A stretch of DNA of 28,124 bases from CBEUVQ01 sp965546615 (GCA_965546615.1 CBEUVQ010000033.1:1-28124), one strand, 5' to 3'. Positions 16,253 through 25,748 are shown, counted from the stretch's first letter. The notes: a model not told the origin generated them from the letters alone. A program made the numbers and translations.

Positions 16253-16300
16253 GCTGCAGCGGTGCGGGTATTAAAAGGATGAAGATTATATTCACGGTAA

Positions 16301-16366
16301 ATAAAAAAGCCGAGCAGCAAATGCGTAAAAATCCGCAGCTGCTGCTCGGCCTTAATTTTTTACCGT
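16301..16366 (+). terminator. Terminator of the hsd operon
   Basis: Perfect 11-base stem GCCGAGCAGCA (16309-16319) / TGCTGCTCGGC (16340-16350) flanked by an A run on the left and AATTTTTT on the right, so it could work in both directions. Confidence 0.9.
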
Positions 16367-16651
16367 TAAGGTTTTGGGTCTGTAAATTATTGTTTCTTTT
16401 GCTATAATATTTATAGATAAATAATCCGTTCATCAAATCCCAATTTTGTTATCTCCGCTTTTTTCACCTGCGCAGAAAATGTTTAATGCATCTTCCTTAA
16501 ATTACTGCTCAAAAAACAAATGAACCCTGTTTAATTCCTACAAATGTTTTTGAATTACACCTTCATTTATAAACACACATGAAAGTGATATTTATATTCC
16601 CCATTATACAAAATACATATGTATGATGCCGAAAAAACAAACTGAAAATTA

Positions 16652-16681
16652 TTGAACATTATAAAGCATTGTTTATAATGT
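16652..16681 (+). promoter_or_regulatory. Promoter-like boxes inside a 10-base inverted repeat
   Basis: ACATTATAAA (16656-16665) and TTTATAATGT (16672-16681) are perfect inverted repeats with a 6-base loop. TTGAAC (16652-16657) and TATAAT (16674-16679), 16 bases apart, overlap them. It could be an operator over a promoter, or a hairpin. Confidence 0.45.
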
Positions 16682-17075
16682 ATAAAAAGACAGTGATTAA
16701 GCTTCCAATCAGCGGCTATAGTGCAAATCAAACGAATGTTATATTATTCACAATAAATCTGCTATTGAATATGATACAGAAAGTAAAAATATGGTAGATT
16801 AAAACACTGTTTAACGCAGCTGATGTTGGTTTGCAAAAATGCAGCAGAAAGAAGCATTGTTAAAGTAAGTTTGCTAAGCATAAAAAGTATCTATGCGGCT
16901 GCAATGGTGCAATGTGTCATCATATCAAAGCTTTTAAAACACATTGCTGAAACGGTAACGTTAAAGCAATTATTAAACAAATAATTAACCAAATATTAAG
17001 GGAATATAAAAAATATTTTTAGAAATAAATGATATAATTAAATAATACTAAGATTTAACAGCAGAGAAAAGCAAC

Positions 17076-17105
17076 TTGTCACAATATTTGGAATTAAAAT
17101 ATAAT
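17076..17105 (+). promoter_or_regulatory. Candidate promoter of the GGDEF-EAL gene
   Basis: TTGTCA (17076-17081) and TATAAT (17100-17105) with an 18-base spacer, about 150 bases before the start codon. Confidence 0.55.
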
Positions 17106-17254
17106 GCAAATAAAAAGAAACATTGAATGAACATTTTGAACAATAATGCAAAAGATTAACAGAATATATATTACTGCAGTGCTGCCATAAAAGTAAGCTG
17201 TCTTCTTTGTTTGAACGGTTAGTTAAGTATTATGATTTTTAAGGGGAGAGTGTA

Positions 17255-20026
17255 ATGAAGGAAAATGGGAGAGGTTATAAACTTAACTATGAAAATTTGA
17301 TTGATATGTTTCCGTGTGCTTTATATGTGATCAGGGATTCGGTTATTATTGATTGCAACAGCGCTGCAGTAACGATGTTTGGTTTTCAAACCAAAGAAGA
17401 AGTTATAGGGTTAAAACCTCACGAGCTGTCACCTGAAAGACAACCCGACGGAAGTCTTTCGCTGGAAAAGGGCAGGGAAATTATTGAACATGCCGTCAAT
17501 AATGAAAAAGGAACAGCATTTAAATGGATGCATAAAAGAAAAAACGGAGATGTCTTTTGGGCGGATATTAGAATTTATAATAAAAACGGCAATCTTTACG
17601 CAGTTATGACCGATATTAACGAGACGGAACAATTAAAACAGGAATTGAGCAGAAAAGAGCACCTTTACAGCATGGTGTTTGAAAAAAGCAATACCGTGAA
17701 GCTGCTGATAGACCCGGAAACCGGGCAGATAATTGAAGCAAACAATGCAGCCGTTAAGTATTACGGTTACAGCAAAGAGCAGCTGTTGAATATGAAAATG
17801 GAAGATATAAATACTCTCGATGCGGAGCAGGTTAAAAAAGAAATGCTGCGCGCTAAGCTGCAGAAAAGAAATCACTTTGAGTTTATTCACCGTTTGGCCA
17901 ACGGGGAGCAAAGAGAAGTAGAAGTTTACAGCTTCCCTGTAGAATTAGAAGAAAAGGTACTGCTGTTTTCTATCATCAATGATGTCGCTGATAAACTGCA
18001 TAATGAATTGATGTTTAATACGCTGTTTTTTAATTCTCCTTATGCGGTGGTTATTTTAGACAAAGAGCGGAAAATTGTTAAAGTGAATGAGAATTTTACG
18101 CGCATTTTTCAATATCAACCTGAGGAAGTAAAAGGAAAATGTATAAATCAACTGCTTTCGCCTTCTGAAAACAGGTCTGGTATGGAAAATAACCTGGAAT
18201 TAGTTTATCGGGGAGAGATTGTGCGGCAGGAAGGGGTAAGAAAGCGCAAAGACGGCAGTCTGATTGACGTGGAAATAATGGGATTTCCGGTTGTAAGCCG
18301 TCAGTTGATTATTGGTGTATATGCTGTATATAATGATATTTCACGCAAAAAAGCGGATGAAGAGCAGCTGCTGTTGTTTAGAAAAATACTGGAAAATATT
18401 TCGGAAGGGGTAGTAATTACCGATACCAATGCATATATAGAGTGGACAAATAATGCCTTCAAAGATATAACCGGTTATTCGCCGGAAGAAGTAAAAGGCA
18501 GCAATATGAACATTTTAAAATCCGGCATTCAAGACAGGGAATTTTACCAAGATATGTGGCAGCAGTTGGCGAGCTGCGGTGCATGGAGCGGAGAAGTATG
18601 GAATAAAACTAAAAAAGGTGAAATCTACTCTGAGTGGTTAACCATCAGCAGTATAAAAGATAATGCCGGTAAAACAACACATTATGTAGGTATTTTTAAG
18701 GATCTTTCGGAAAAGAAAAAAATCGACAGAAGAATAAATGATTTGGAACAAAGGGATATTTTAACCGGTCTATACAATCGAAGCTATTTTTTAAGATTGG
18801 TAGAAACTTATATTAAAAACAGCAAAAGCAGCGAACAATTTTCCGTTATTTTTATCGATATAGAAGATTTTAAAGAAATTAATAACTCTTTGGGCCATCA
18901 TATCGGCGATAAACTGCTGGTTAGGCTTGCAGAAAGACTGCAGCGCTTGATGAATGAGCACAGTGTATTAGCGAGATACAGCGGAGATGAATTTGCTGTT
19001 TTGTGCAAGCATTTATCCGCAAAAGATGATGTCAGCCGGACGGCCAAAGCAATGCTGGAAAGTATTAAACAGCCTTTTAACATTGGCAGTACGGCATTGA
19101 ATATTACAGTAAACATTGGCATCAGCATATTTCCTGATAACGGAAGAGATGCGGAAACTCTGCTCAGACATGCAGAAACAGCTATCTTTAAAGCAAAAGG
19201 GCAGTTGGAAGAAAGAATATGCTTTTATTCCGGAGAAATGTCCAAAGAAATTGAAGAGAGATTTCTCATGGTCAATCTTCTTGTAGATGCAGTGCGTCAC
19301 GATGAGTTTTCCGTTTATTATCAGCCGATTTTTGACATCAGACGGCCTGACATGGTAGGAGCGGAGGCGCTGCTGCGCTGGAACAATGCTATTTTGGGAC
19401 AGGTTTCTCCCGCTAAGTTTATACCTTTAGCAGAGAAAACCGGACAAATTATTCGTATCGGCGAATGGGTACTGGAGCAGGTGTGCAGGCAAATCAATCT
19501 GTGGCAGTGCAGCGGTTACCGTGCTGTGCCGGTATCGGTTAATATTTCGGTAAAACAGTTAGAACAGGCCGGGTTTGCGCAAAGAGTTATAGAGATTATC
19601 AAAAGACATAATGTTGCACCAAGCAGCATTGAATTGGAAATAACTGAAAGTGTTTCTTCCGGAGACCTGGCGGTCATTTTAAAAAACATTCAAGAATTAA
19701 AAAAATATGGAATTAAAATATCAATGGATGATTTCGGTATAGGGTTTTCCTCTCTTGGACAATTAGCCCGCCTGGAGCTGGACAAATTAAAGATAGATAA
19801 GATTTTTATAGATGACCTGACTGTTTCCAAAAGACAAAAATTAGTTAAATCAATTATTGCGATGGCAAGAAGCCTGGACTTAACGGTAGTGGCGGAAGGA
19901 ATTGAAACCAATAGGCAGCTGGTATGCCTGCAGGAACTTGGATGTCAATTGGGCCAAGGGTATTTGTTCAGCAAACCTCTGCCGCCGAAAGAAATTGAGG
20001 TTTTGTTTAAGTCTAAAAAGCCTTAA
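17255..20026 (+). CDS. Multi-PAS GGDEF-EAL protein, probable c-di-GMP phosphodiesterase
   Basis: A 923-aa cytoplasmic signalling protein. Four PAS modules can be placed at about residues 10-125, 130-250, 255-370 and 375-495, each with the NG(D)-type core and PAC-like tail (for example RKKDGSLIDVEI-type and HYVGIFKDLSEKK). A GGDEF domain follows (about 500-665) with the active loop altered to SGDEF (576-580) and no RxxD I-site directly before it. The EAL domain (about 675-915) looks intact: EALLRW (704-709), ELEITES, MDDFGIGFSSL, KIDKIFIDDL, VVAEGIET and GYLFSKPL. The likely net activity is c-di-GMP hydrolysis with sensory input from PAS. There is no membrane segment. AAGGGGAG precedes the ATG; the GGDEF gene is 18 bases downstream. 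Confidence 0.95.
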   Translation: MKENGRGYKLNYENLIDMFPCALYVIRDSVIIDCNSAAVTMFGFQTKEEVIGLKPHELSPERQPDGSLSLEKGREIIEHAVNNEKGTAFKWMHKRKNGDVFWADIRIYNKNGNLYAVMTDINETEQLKQELSRKEHLYSMVFEKSNTVKLLIDPETGQIIEANNAAVKYYGYSKEQLLNMKMEDINTLDAEQVKKEMLRAKLQKRNHFEFIHRLANGEQREVEVYSFPVELEEKVLLFSIINDVADKLHNELMFNTLFFNSPYAVVILDKERKIVKVNENFTRIFQYQPEEVKGKCINQLLSPSENRSGMENNLELVYRGEIVRQEGVRKRKDGSLIDVEIMGFPVVSRQLIIGVYAVYNDISRKKADEEQLLLFRKILENISEGVVITDTNAYIEWTNNAFKDITGYSPEEVKGSNMNILKSGIQDREFYQDMWQQLASCGAWSGEVWNKTKKGEIYSEWLTISSIKDNAGKTTHYVGIFKDLSEKKKIDRRINDLEQRDILTGLYNRSYFLRLVETYIKNSKSSEQFSVIFIDIEDFKEINNSLGHHIGDKLLVRLAERLQRLMNEHSVLARYSGDEFAVLCKHLSAKDDVSRTAKAMLESIKQPFNIGSTALNITVNIGISIFPDNGRDAETLLRHAETAIFKAKGQLEERICFYSGEMSKEIEERFLMVNLLVDAVRHDEFSVYYQPIFDIRRPDMVGAEALLRWNNAILGQVSPAKFIPLAEKTGQIIRIGEWVLEQVCRQINLWQCSGYRAVPVSVNISVKQLEQAGFAQRVIEIIKRHNVAPSSIELEITESVSSGDLAVILKNIQELKKYGIKISMDDFGIGFSSLGQLARLELDKLKIDKIFIDDLTVSKRQKLVKSIIAMARSLDLTVVAEGIETNRQLVCLQELGCQLGQGYLFSKPLPPKEIEVLFKSKKP

Positions 20027-20044
20027 ATTTAAGGAGTAAGATCT

Positions 20045-20935
20045 ATGAAACATCTCGCGGCAAATGATGTATTTAAGCAAATGGCCCGATGTTATGAAAA
20101 AATTTTTGATATTGTACGGGTTGTAGACCCGGTCAGCAAAGAAACGATGATATTTAAGAAAGATAAGTTAATCCCCCAAAATGCTGCCTGCTATTCTTTG
20201 TGGAACATTGATGTGGCGTGCCAAGACTGTATCGCCGGCAAGGCATTAAAAGAGTACCGTTCATTTGTAAAAATGCAGTATAATATGCAGAAGATGTATT
20301 TAATCTTTGTGGTGCCGTTAAAGGTTGATAAAGAAACAATTCTGATAGAAATGCTGAAGGATATTACTGATAACCTTGTTTTTGAAACAGTTGATCAGGA
20401 ACACGGGCATGAGGTAAGAAATATTATAAGTGATTTAAACGGCTTTTTATTAAAAGATTCTCTTACCGATCTTTATAACAGAAGATATATCTATCAGATG
20501 CTTCCTGCTGAAATAATGCGAAGCAATGAAAATGAACATTATATGTCAATTGTTATGGCAGATATCGATTGTTTTAAATCTATAAACGATACATACGGAC
20601 ATTATGTAGGTGATGTCGTTATCAAAACCTTTGCCGAGATTATGACAAAGTTTATCAGAAAAGATGTTGATTGGGCCGCACGCTACGGCGGTGATGAGTT
20701 TTTAATATTTTTGCGCGGCGTTGACAGTAAAAAAGCCGCTGCAATAGTGGAGAGAATAAGAAAGGCAGTGGAAAACACGCTTATTAAAGTGGAAGGAGCG
20801 GCAGTAAAAATAACTGCTTCTTTTGGAATATGTACCGTGAAAAAAACCGGGATGGAAGCCGTTGAACTGATAAAATGTGCTGACAGCAGATTGTATGAAG
20901 CAAAAGAACAAGGGCGAAACAAAGTTGTTTCATAA
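20045..20935 (+). CDS. Diguanylate cyclase with Cys-rich PAS-like sensor
   Basis: A 296-aa protein. Residues 1-120 look like a PAS-like sensor with four cysteines, Cys16, Cys49, Cys59 and Cys62 (NAACYSLWNIDVACQDCIAG), which could bind a metal, a cluster or respond to redox state. Residues about 130-296 form a GGDEF domain with LLKDSLTDLYNRRY, ADIDCFKSINDTYGH and an intact ARYGGDEF (GGDEF at 215-219), so it should make c-di-GMP from two GTP. At the I-site position the residues are KDVD, with Lys where Arg is usual, so feedback inhibition may be weak. AAGGAG precedes the ATG, 18 bases after the phosphodiesterase-type gene. The pair probably makes and degrades c-di-GMP under different signals. 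Confidence 0.94.
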   Translation: MKHLAANDVFKQMARCYEKIFDIVRVVDPVSKETMIFKKDKLIPQNAACYSLWNIDVACQDCIAGKALKEYRSFVKMQYNMQKMYLIFVVPLKVDKETILIEMLKDITDNLVFETVDQEHGHEVRNIISDLNGFLLKDSLTDLYNRRYIYQMLPAEIMRSNENEHYMSIVMADIDCFKSINDTYGHYVGDVVIKTFAEIMTKFIRKDVDWAARYGGDEFLIFLRGVDSKKAAAIVERIRKAVENTLIKVEGAAVKITASFGICTVKKTGMEAVELIKCADSRLYEAKEQGRNKVVS

Positions 20936-20976
20936 ACCCGAGATTTGTATCGCATTATTTGAGGTGTTGTGTTGTT

Positions 20977-21888
20977 ATGTCTGAAAGTAAAGATAACGGT
21001 GGGCAGCGGGGTCTTCCCGCTGCCAAAGTAAAAATAAAAGAAAATATCGATATATTCAAATGCCCGATCTGCGGCGAAAAGATGTATTCGGATGACTTGA
21101 AAAGCATCATCTGTTTAAATAACCACTGTTTCGATATAGCCAAAAAAGGTTATATAAACCTGCTGCGAAAACCTAACAAATCCCGCTATGACAAAGAGCT
21201 GTTTGCGGCAAGGAGTTTTATATGTGAAAACGGTTTTTTCAACCCTTTGACAGACTGTCTGGCAGATTTAATTGCTCTGCATGTCGGCAGGCTGCAGGCT
21301 GATGATGTAAGGATATTGGATGCCGGGTGCGGTGAGGGTTATCATTTATCCCGAATTATGAGAAAACTGCCGGAAAAAGCAGATGCGCATTTTCAAGGGG
21401 TGGGCATTGACATAGCGAAAGAGGGCATACAAATTGCTTCCAAGCACGACAAAGACATTATTTGGTGCGTAGCCGACCTTGCCGCCGTTCCGTTTATGGA
21501 TAAAAAGTTTGCTGCAGTGCTGAACATTCTCTCTCCTTCTAACTACCGCGAGTTTGACAGAATTATTGCCCATGACGGCATTTTGATTAAGGTTGTTCCC
21601 GGCGGCGGTTATCTGCAGGAGCTGAGAAATGTGTTTTATCAGCAAACCGACAGGGAAGTGTATTCAAACGAGCAGGTGATAGAGCTTTTTAAGAAAAATT
21701 TTCAGCTGACAGAGATGCAAAATGTGCGGTATAATGCGGCGATAAATAAAGAGGAACTTGCTTATTTAATAAAAATGACGCCGCTGTCTTGGGGAATAAC
21801 TGAAGATAAAATTCAAAAAGTGCTCAATCAGGATATAGATAATATAACGGCAGATTTTACCGTTATTGTGGGCAAAAGCAGACAGTAG
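20977..21888 (+). CDS. 23S rRNA (guanine-N1)-methyltransferase, RlmA-like
   Basis: A class I SAM-dependent methyltransferase of the RlmA type, which methylates N1 of a guanine in helix 35 of 23S rRNA; relatives give macrolide/tylosin resistance. The ATG at 20977 is preferred to the TTG at 20959, since GAGGTG (20961-20966) lies 10 bases upstream; 303 aa. The N-terminal zinc site is visible as CPIC and later CLNNH, followed by the family signature CFDIAKKGYINLL, then a helix containing AARSFICENGFFNPL. SAM motif I is ILDAGCGEGYH. Gram-positive members are often called RlmA(II)/TlrB; I cannot choose between G745 and G748 from sequence alone. Confidence 0.88.
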   Translation: MSESKDNGGQRGLPAAKVKIKENIDIFKCPICGEKMYSDDLKSIICLNNHCFDIAKKGYINLLRKPNKSRYDKELFAARSFICENGFFNPLTDCLADLIALHVGRLQADDVRILDAGCGEGYHLSRIMRKLPEKADAHFQGVGIDIAKEGIQIASKHDKDIIWCVADLAAVPFMDKKFAAVLNILSPSNYREFDRIIAHDGILIKVVPGGGYLQELRNVFYQQTDREVYSNEQVIELFKKNFQLTEMQNVRYNAAINKEELAYLIKMTPLSWGITEDKIQKVLNQDIDNITADFTVIVGKSRQ

Positions 21889-21903
21889 CATATTTGGAGG
21901 AAA

Positions 21904-21939
21904 AAAGTAAGCCGGGCAAAAGTGCCCGGCTTGTTTTTA
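21904..21939. terminator. Bidirectional terminator between convergent genes
   Basis: Perfect stem AGCCGGGCA (21910-21918) / TGCCCGGCT (21923-21931) with AAAG loop, an A run on the left and TTGTTTTTA on the right, so it can serve the rRNA methyltransferase gene and the minus-strand chemoreceptor. Confidence 0.92.
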
Positions 21940-23772
21940 TATCTTGAATTTTTGCACCGCTGTACTGAGAGTGTTTGCCAGCTCTGCTAATTCCTGCGCT
22001 GAGCTGTTCATCTGCTGAATGGCGGAAGAAACCTGCTCGTTGCTTGCTGCCACCTGCTCCATGCCTTCGCCGGTTTGTTTAATTCCGGCTGCCATTTCTT
22101 TTACCACTTCGATGGTGCAGTTAACGGCCTGCTGGATATTGCCCAGAGCATCACCAGCGTTTTGCGCCAGCTCAACACTTTTGGCGTGCATGGCATCCGT
22201 TGCCTGCAGCAGAGCATCTATTTCAGCAATGGCACTTTGCACCTGATCCACAATTTGATTGATTTCATTTGTAGATGCAGCGGACTGCTCGGCAAGTTTT
22301 CTCACTTCATCAGCTACCACCGCAAAGCCCCGGCCATGTTCGCCGGCCCGCGCCGCTTCAATAGCGGCATTCAGCGCCAGCAGGTTGGTTTGTTCCGCTA
22401 TGCCGGATATCGCGGCGGTTATCGTGCCGATCTGGGTAGACATGCTTGTAAGCCGATTCAGCGAGCTGTTAATTTCTGTTGAAAACTCGTTAACTTCATT
22501 ATTTTGCTTAATTAATCTTTCCACCGCCTCAATTCCCTGCTGGGCATCGACTGCGGTTTGTGTGGTTTCTTCAACGGAGTTAACCGCAGACTGATAATTG
22601 GCTTCCGCTGTAGCGTTAATTTCACTGGTGGTGCTTGCCACTTCCTGCATCGTTGCGCTCACTTCTTCGTTAGAGGCGGCAAGCTGCTGGCTGTGCGCAG
22701 CCAGCGACTGAGAGGTTGTATTTATATCTGAGATCAGTGTTCTCAGCTTTTCACCCATTGCGTTGATGTCGGCGGCCAGCAGTCCTAATTCGCTGCTGGA
22801 TTTAACGTTAATTTGGGAAGTAAAATCACCGTCGGCATATCTTTTAACACCCTCGCAGAGCGATTTAACTATGCTGCTCAGTTTTGATACCGCAGCAGCG
22901 CTTATCAGCAAAACCAGAACAACAACGCCGCAGGCGACATTGAGAATTTGTTTTAAAATAGCATCTCTCACAGCATAGGCTTCAGAGGAATGCTGTTCCA
23001 CAAACAGCCCCCAGCCGGTGGTGGGAATCTGCGAGTAGTAAACCAATTTATTTTCATCGCTGAATAAACCGTCTTCTCCTGCCAGTGCTTTCTTTACGTA
23101 TTCACTGTCGGATAAATCCGCACTTTGTTTAAGCATTTCATCATCGGGATGGGCAACCAGTTTGCCGCTTTTGTCGGTAACATAAATAAAACCGGTATTG
23201 CCCACTTTTTGGTTGTTAACCAATTCTGTCAAATAAGAAAGCGACATATCAACAGCTAAGACACCTTGAAAAACACCTTCATCGTTTTTAACGGGGCATG
23301 ACAGTGTAATAACCGGAGCTCCGGTAGCTAAATCAATATACGCATCTGAATAACTTAACCGGCCGGTTGATTCTGCCGCTTTATACCACTGCCGGGTTCG
23401 GCCGTCAAAGCTGCTGTCCAGCTCGGTGTAGGGCACAAGCACGTCTAACTTGCCTTCTGTATTGCAGAAGTAAATATTGATAAATGATTCATTTTTTTGT
23501 ATCAGCACATTAAACAGCTTTTCAACAGCTTGGTGATCACGGTTTTTTACTTCTTCGGCGGCACTTAACGCTATCAGCATATTTCCTTTCTCTTTTAAAA
23601 AGTTGTCGATATTATCGCGCACCGCATAGTTTAAAGCGGCACTGTTTGCTGTTATATTTTCGGTTATATTATTTGTAATTGCACCTGAAACAAAATACGC
23701 CAGCGTGCCAATGCTTATTAAGAGTGTTGCAATAATTAAGACGAAGATTTTTACTTTTAAACTTTTTGCCAT
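21937..23772 (-). CDS. Methyl-accepting chemotaxis protein, dCache type, copy 1
   Basis: A 611-aa transmembrane chemoreceptor. TM1 at about 9-30 (FVLIIATLLISIGTLAYFV), a periplasm-side/extracellular dCache sensor at about 35-275 (RQWYKAAESTGRLSYSDAYI, TLSCPVKNDEGVFQGVLAVD), TM2 at about 275-295, HAMP at about 298-350 and a cytoplasmic signalling hairpin at about 350-611. The conserved hairpin tip is GIAEQTNLLALNAAIEAARA. There is no C-terminal pentapeptide; it ends STAVQKFKI. The ATG follows TAGGGGGA at 7 bases. The signalling half is nearly identical in DNA to the next gene, while the sensor differs. It should report an outside ligand to CheA/CheW. Confidence 0.96.
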   Translation of the reverse strand: MAKSLKVKIFVLIIATLLISIGTLAYFVSGAITNNITENITANSAALNYAVRDNIDNFLKEKGNMLIALSAAEEVKNRDHQAVEKLFNVLIQKNESFINIYFCNTEGKLDVLVPYTELDSSFDGRTRQWYKAAESTGRLSYSDAYIDLATGAPVITLSCPVKNDEGVFQGVLAVDMSLSYLTELVNNQKVGNTGFIYVTDKSGKLVAHPDDEMLKQSADLSDSEYVKKALAGEDGLFSDENKLVYYSQIPTTGWGLFVEQHSSEAYAVRDAILKQILNVACGVVVLVLLISAAAVSKLSSIVKSLCEGVKRYADGDFTSQINVKSSSELGLLAADINAMGEKLRTLISDINTTSQSLAAHSQQLAASNEEVSATMQEVASTTSEINATAEANYQSAVNSVEETTQTAVDAQQGIEAVERLIKQNNEVNEFSTEINSSLNRLTSMSTQIGTITAAISGIAEQTNLLALNAAIEAARAGEHGRGFAVVADEVRKLAEQSAASTNEINQIVDQVQSAIAEIDALLQATDAMHAKSVELAQNAGDALGNIQQAVNCTIEVVKEMAAGIKQTGEGMEQVAASNEQVSSAIQQMNSSAQELAELANTLSTAVQKFKI

Positions 23773-23802
23773 CTGTTATCCCCCTAGTGTAAAATTGGAA
23801 AT

Positions 23803-23831
23803 AACATACGTAATTCTATAAAAATAATCAA
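23803..23831 (-). promoter_or_regulatory. Promoter of chemoreceptor copy 1
   Basis: On the minus strand, TTGATT (23831-23826) and TATGTT (23808-23803) are 17 bases apart. The spacer start ATTTTTATAGAATT and the upstream GGAAG are shared with the promoter of the second chemoreceptor. Confidence 0.65.
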
Positions 23832-23874
23832 CTTCCTTGTTAATAAACGACATATTTATACAAAATTTGCTGCT

Positions 23875-23920
23875 TTAAAAAATAAACAGCCCCCTCGAAG
23901 GCAAATTCGGGGGGCTGTTT
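23875..23920 (-). terminator. Terminator of chemoreceptor copy 2
   Basis: AAACAGCCCCC / GGGGGCTGTTT (23884-23894 and 23910-23920), followed on the minus strand by a T tract at 23882-23876. Confidence 0.92.
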
Positions 23921-23924
23921 ATCT

Positions 23925-25748
23925 TTATATCTTAAATTTTTGCACCGCTGCACTGAGAGTGTTTGCCAGCTCTGCTAATTCCTGCGCTGAGCCGTTCATC
24001 TGCTGGATGGCGGAAGAAACCTGCTCGTTGCTTGCTGCCACCTGCTCCATGCCTTCGCCGGTTTGTTTAATTCCGGCTGCCATTTCTTTTACCACTTCGA
24101 TGGTGCAGTTAACGGCCTGCTGGATATTGCCCAGAGCATCACCAGCGTTTTGCGCCAGCTCAACACTTTTGGCGTGCATGGCATCCGTTGCCTGCAGCAG
24201 AGCATCTATTTCAGCAATGGCACTTTGCACCTGATCCACAATTTGATTGATTTCATTTGTAGATGCAGCGGACTGCTCGGCAAGTTTTCTCACTTCATCA
24301 GCCACCACCGCAAAGCCCCGGCCGTGTTCGCCGGCCCGTGCCGCTTCAATAGCGGCATTCAGCGCCAGCAGGTTGGTCTGTTCCGCTATGCCGGATATCG
24401 CGGCGGTTATAGTTCCGATCTGGGTAGACATGCTTGTAAGCCTGCTCAGCGAGCTGTTAATTTCTGTTGAAAACTCGTTAACTTCATTATTTTGCTTAAT
24501 TAATCTTTCCACCGCCTCAATTCCCTGCTGGGCATCGACTGCGGTTTGTGTGGTTTCTTCAACGGAGTTAACCGCAGACTGATAATTGGCTTCCGCTGTA
24601 GCGTTAATTTCACTGGTGGTGCTTGCCACTTCCTGCATCGTTGCGCTTACCTCTTCGTTGGAAGCGGCAAGCTGCTGGCTGTGTGCAGCCAGTGACTGAG
24701 AGGTTGTGTTTATGTCTGAGATCAGTGTTCTCAGTTTTTCACTCATTGCGTTGATGCTGTCGTTTAGTTCTGCCCATTCGCTGTCCAGCTTAACGTCAAT
24801 TTTGCCGGAAAAATCGCCGTCGGCATATTTTTTAAAAGCTGCGGAAAGTGTTTTTACCGTTTTAGACAGTTTTGATACCGCATAAAAGTTCAGTGCCAAG
24901 ATGATGATGATAAGCAGGCCGGCTGTGAGGAAAATTTGTTTTAAAATAGCATCTCTTACAGCATAGGCTTCGGAATACTGCCGTTCTACAAACAGCCCCC
25001 AGCCGGTGGTGGGAATCTGCGAGTAGTAAACCAGCTTATTTTTATCGCTGAATAAGCCGTCTTCTCCTGCCAGTGCTTTCTTTACGTATTCACTGTCGGA
25101 TAAATCCGTGCTTTGTTTAAGCATTTCATCATCGGGGTGGGCAACAAGTTTGCCGTTTTTATCGGTAATGTAAAGAACCCCTGTTTGGCCTAATTCTTCG
25201 CCGTTAACCAGTTCGGTTAAAGAAGAAAGCGATACATCAATGCCTAAAACACCTTGGAAGACACCTTCGGCGTCTTTAAGTGGATATGACAGCGCAATAA
25301 CCGGATCACCGGTAACCACATCAATGTACACATCTGAATAGCTCAACCGGCCGGTTGTTTTTGCTTCTTGATACCATTGGCGGTTTCTGCCGTCAAAACT
25401 GTCGTCCACCTCGCTGTGAGGCAGAAGCACATCTAACTTTCCTTCTGTATTGCAGAAGTATATGTTGGTAAAAGATTCGTTTTGCTGCAGTACATCACCA
25501 AACAGTTCGTCCATCGCTTGGTAATCGAGGTTTTTCACTTCTTCAGCGGCGCTTATCGCTAACAAAAGTTTACCTTTTTCTTTTAAGAAATTGTCGATGT
25601 TATCGCGCACAGCGTGGCTTAAAGCGGCACTGTTTTCAGTTATGTTTTCCGTCAAATTATTTGTAATTGTGTTTGTTATAAAATAAGATGATACAGCAAC
25701 GACGATTGCAATTGTAACGATGATAAAAGCTCTTAACCTTTTCAACAA
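23925..25748 (-). CDS. Methyl-accepting chemotaxis protein, dCache type, copy 2
   Basis: A 607-aa chemoreceptor. The TTG at 25748 (LKRLRAFIIVTIAIVV) is preferred to the TTG at 25769 because AGGAGG lies 8 bases upstream of the former and inside the latter's coding region. Layout matches copy 1: TM1, dCache sensor (RQWYQEAKTTGRLSYSDVYI, IALSYPLKDAEGVFQGVLGI), TM2, HAMP (YADGDFSGKIDVK) and signalling domain ending SAAVQKFKI. Sensor residues differ from copy 1 at many positions, while the last 260 residues are almost the same. Each gene has its own promoter and terminator, so they are separate transcripts with probably different ligands. Confidence 0.96.
   Translation of the reverse strand: MLKRLRAFIIVTIAIVVAVSSYFITNTITNNLTENITENSAALSHAVRDNIDNFLKEKGKLLLAISAAEEVKNLDYQAMDELFGDVLQQNESFTNIYFCNTEGKLDVLLPHSEVDDSFDGRNRQWYQEAKTTGRLSYSDVYIDVVTGDPVIALSYPLKDAEGVFQGVLGIDVSLSSLTELVNGEELGQTGVLYITDKNGKLVAHPDDEMLKQSTDLSDSEYVKKALAGEDGLFSDKNKLVYYSQIPTTGWGLFVERQYSEAYAVRDAILKQIFLTAGLLIIIILALNFYAVSKLSKTVKTLSAAFKKYADGDFSGKIDVKLDSEWAELNDSINAMSEKLRTLISDINTTSQSLAAHSQQLAASNEEVSATMQEVASTTSEINATAEANYQSAVNSVEETTQTAVDAQQGIEAVERLIKQNNEVNEFSTEINSSLSRLTSMSTQIGTITAAISGIAEQTNLLALNAAIEAARAGEHGRGFAVVADEVRKLAEQSAASTNEINQIVDQVQSAIAEIDALLQATDAMHAKSVELAQNAGDALGNIQQAVNCTIEVVKEMAAGIKQTGEGMEQVAASNEQVSSAIQQMNGSAQELAELANTLSAAVQKFKI

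Larger units (their letters stand above)
16367..17240. other. AT-rich gap of about 0.9 kb without a supported gene
   Basis: No ORF with a ribosome site is seen on either strand. The visible signals are the inverted repeat with overlapping promoter-like boxes at 16652-16681 and a second promoter-like pair at 17076-17105. The long leader between the first signal and the next gene could hold a small RNA, but nothing in the sequence proves it. Confidence 0.5.

Noticed and set aside
22075..24470. Frames on the plus strand inside both chemoreceptor genes that look conserved with each other
   Set aside because: They are antisense shadows; their similarity follows from the near-identity of the two receptor genes.
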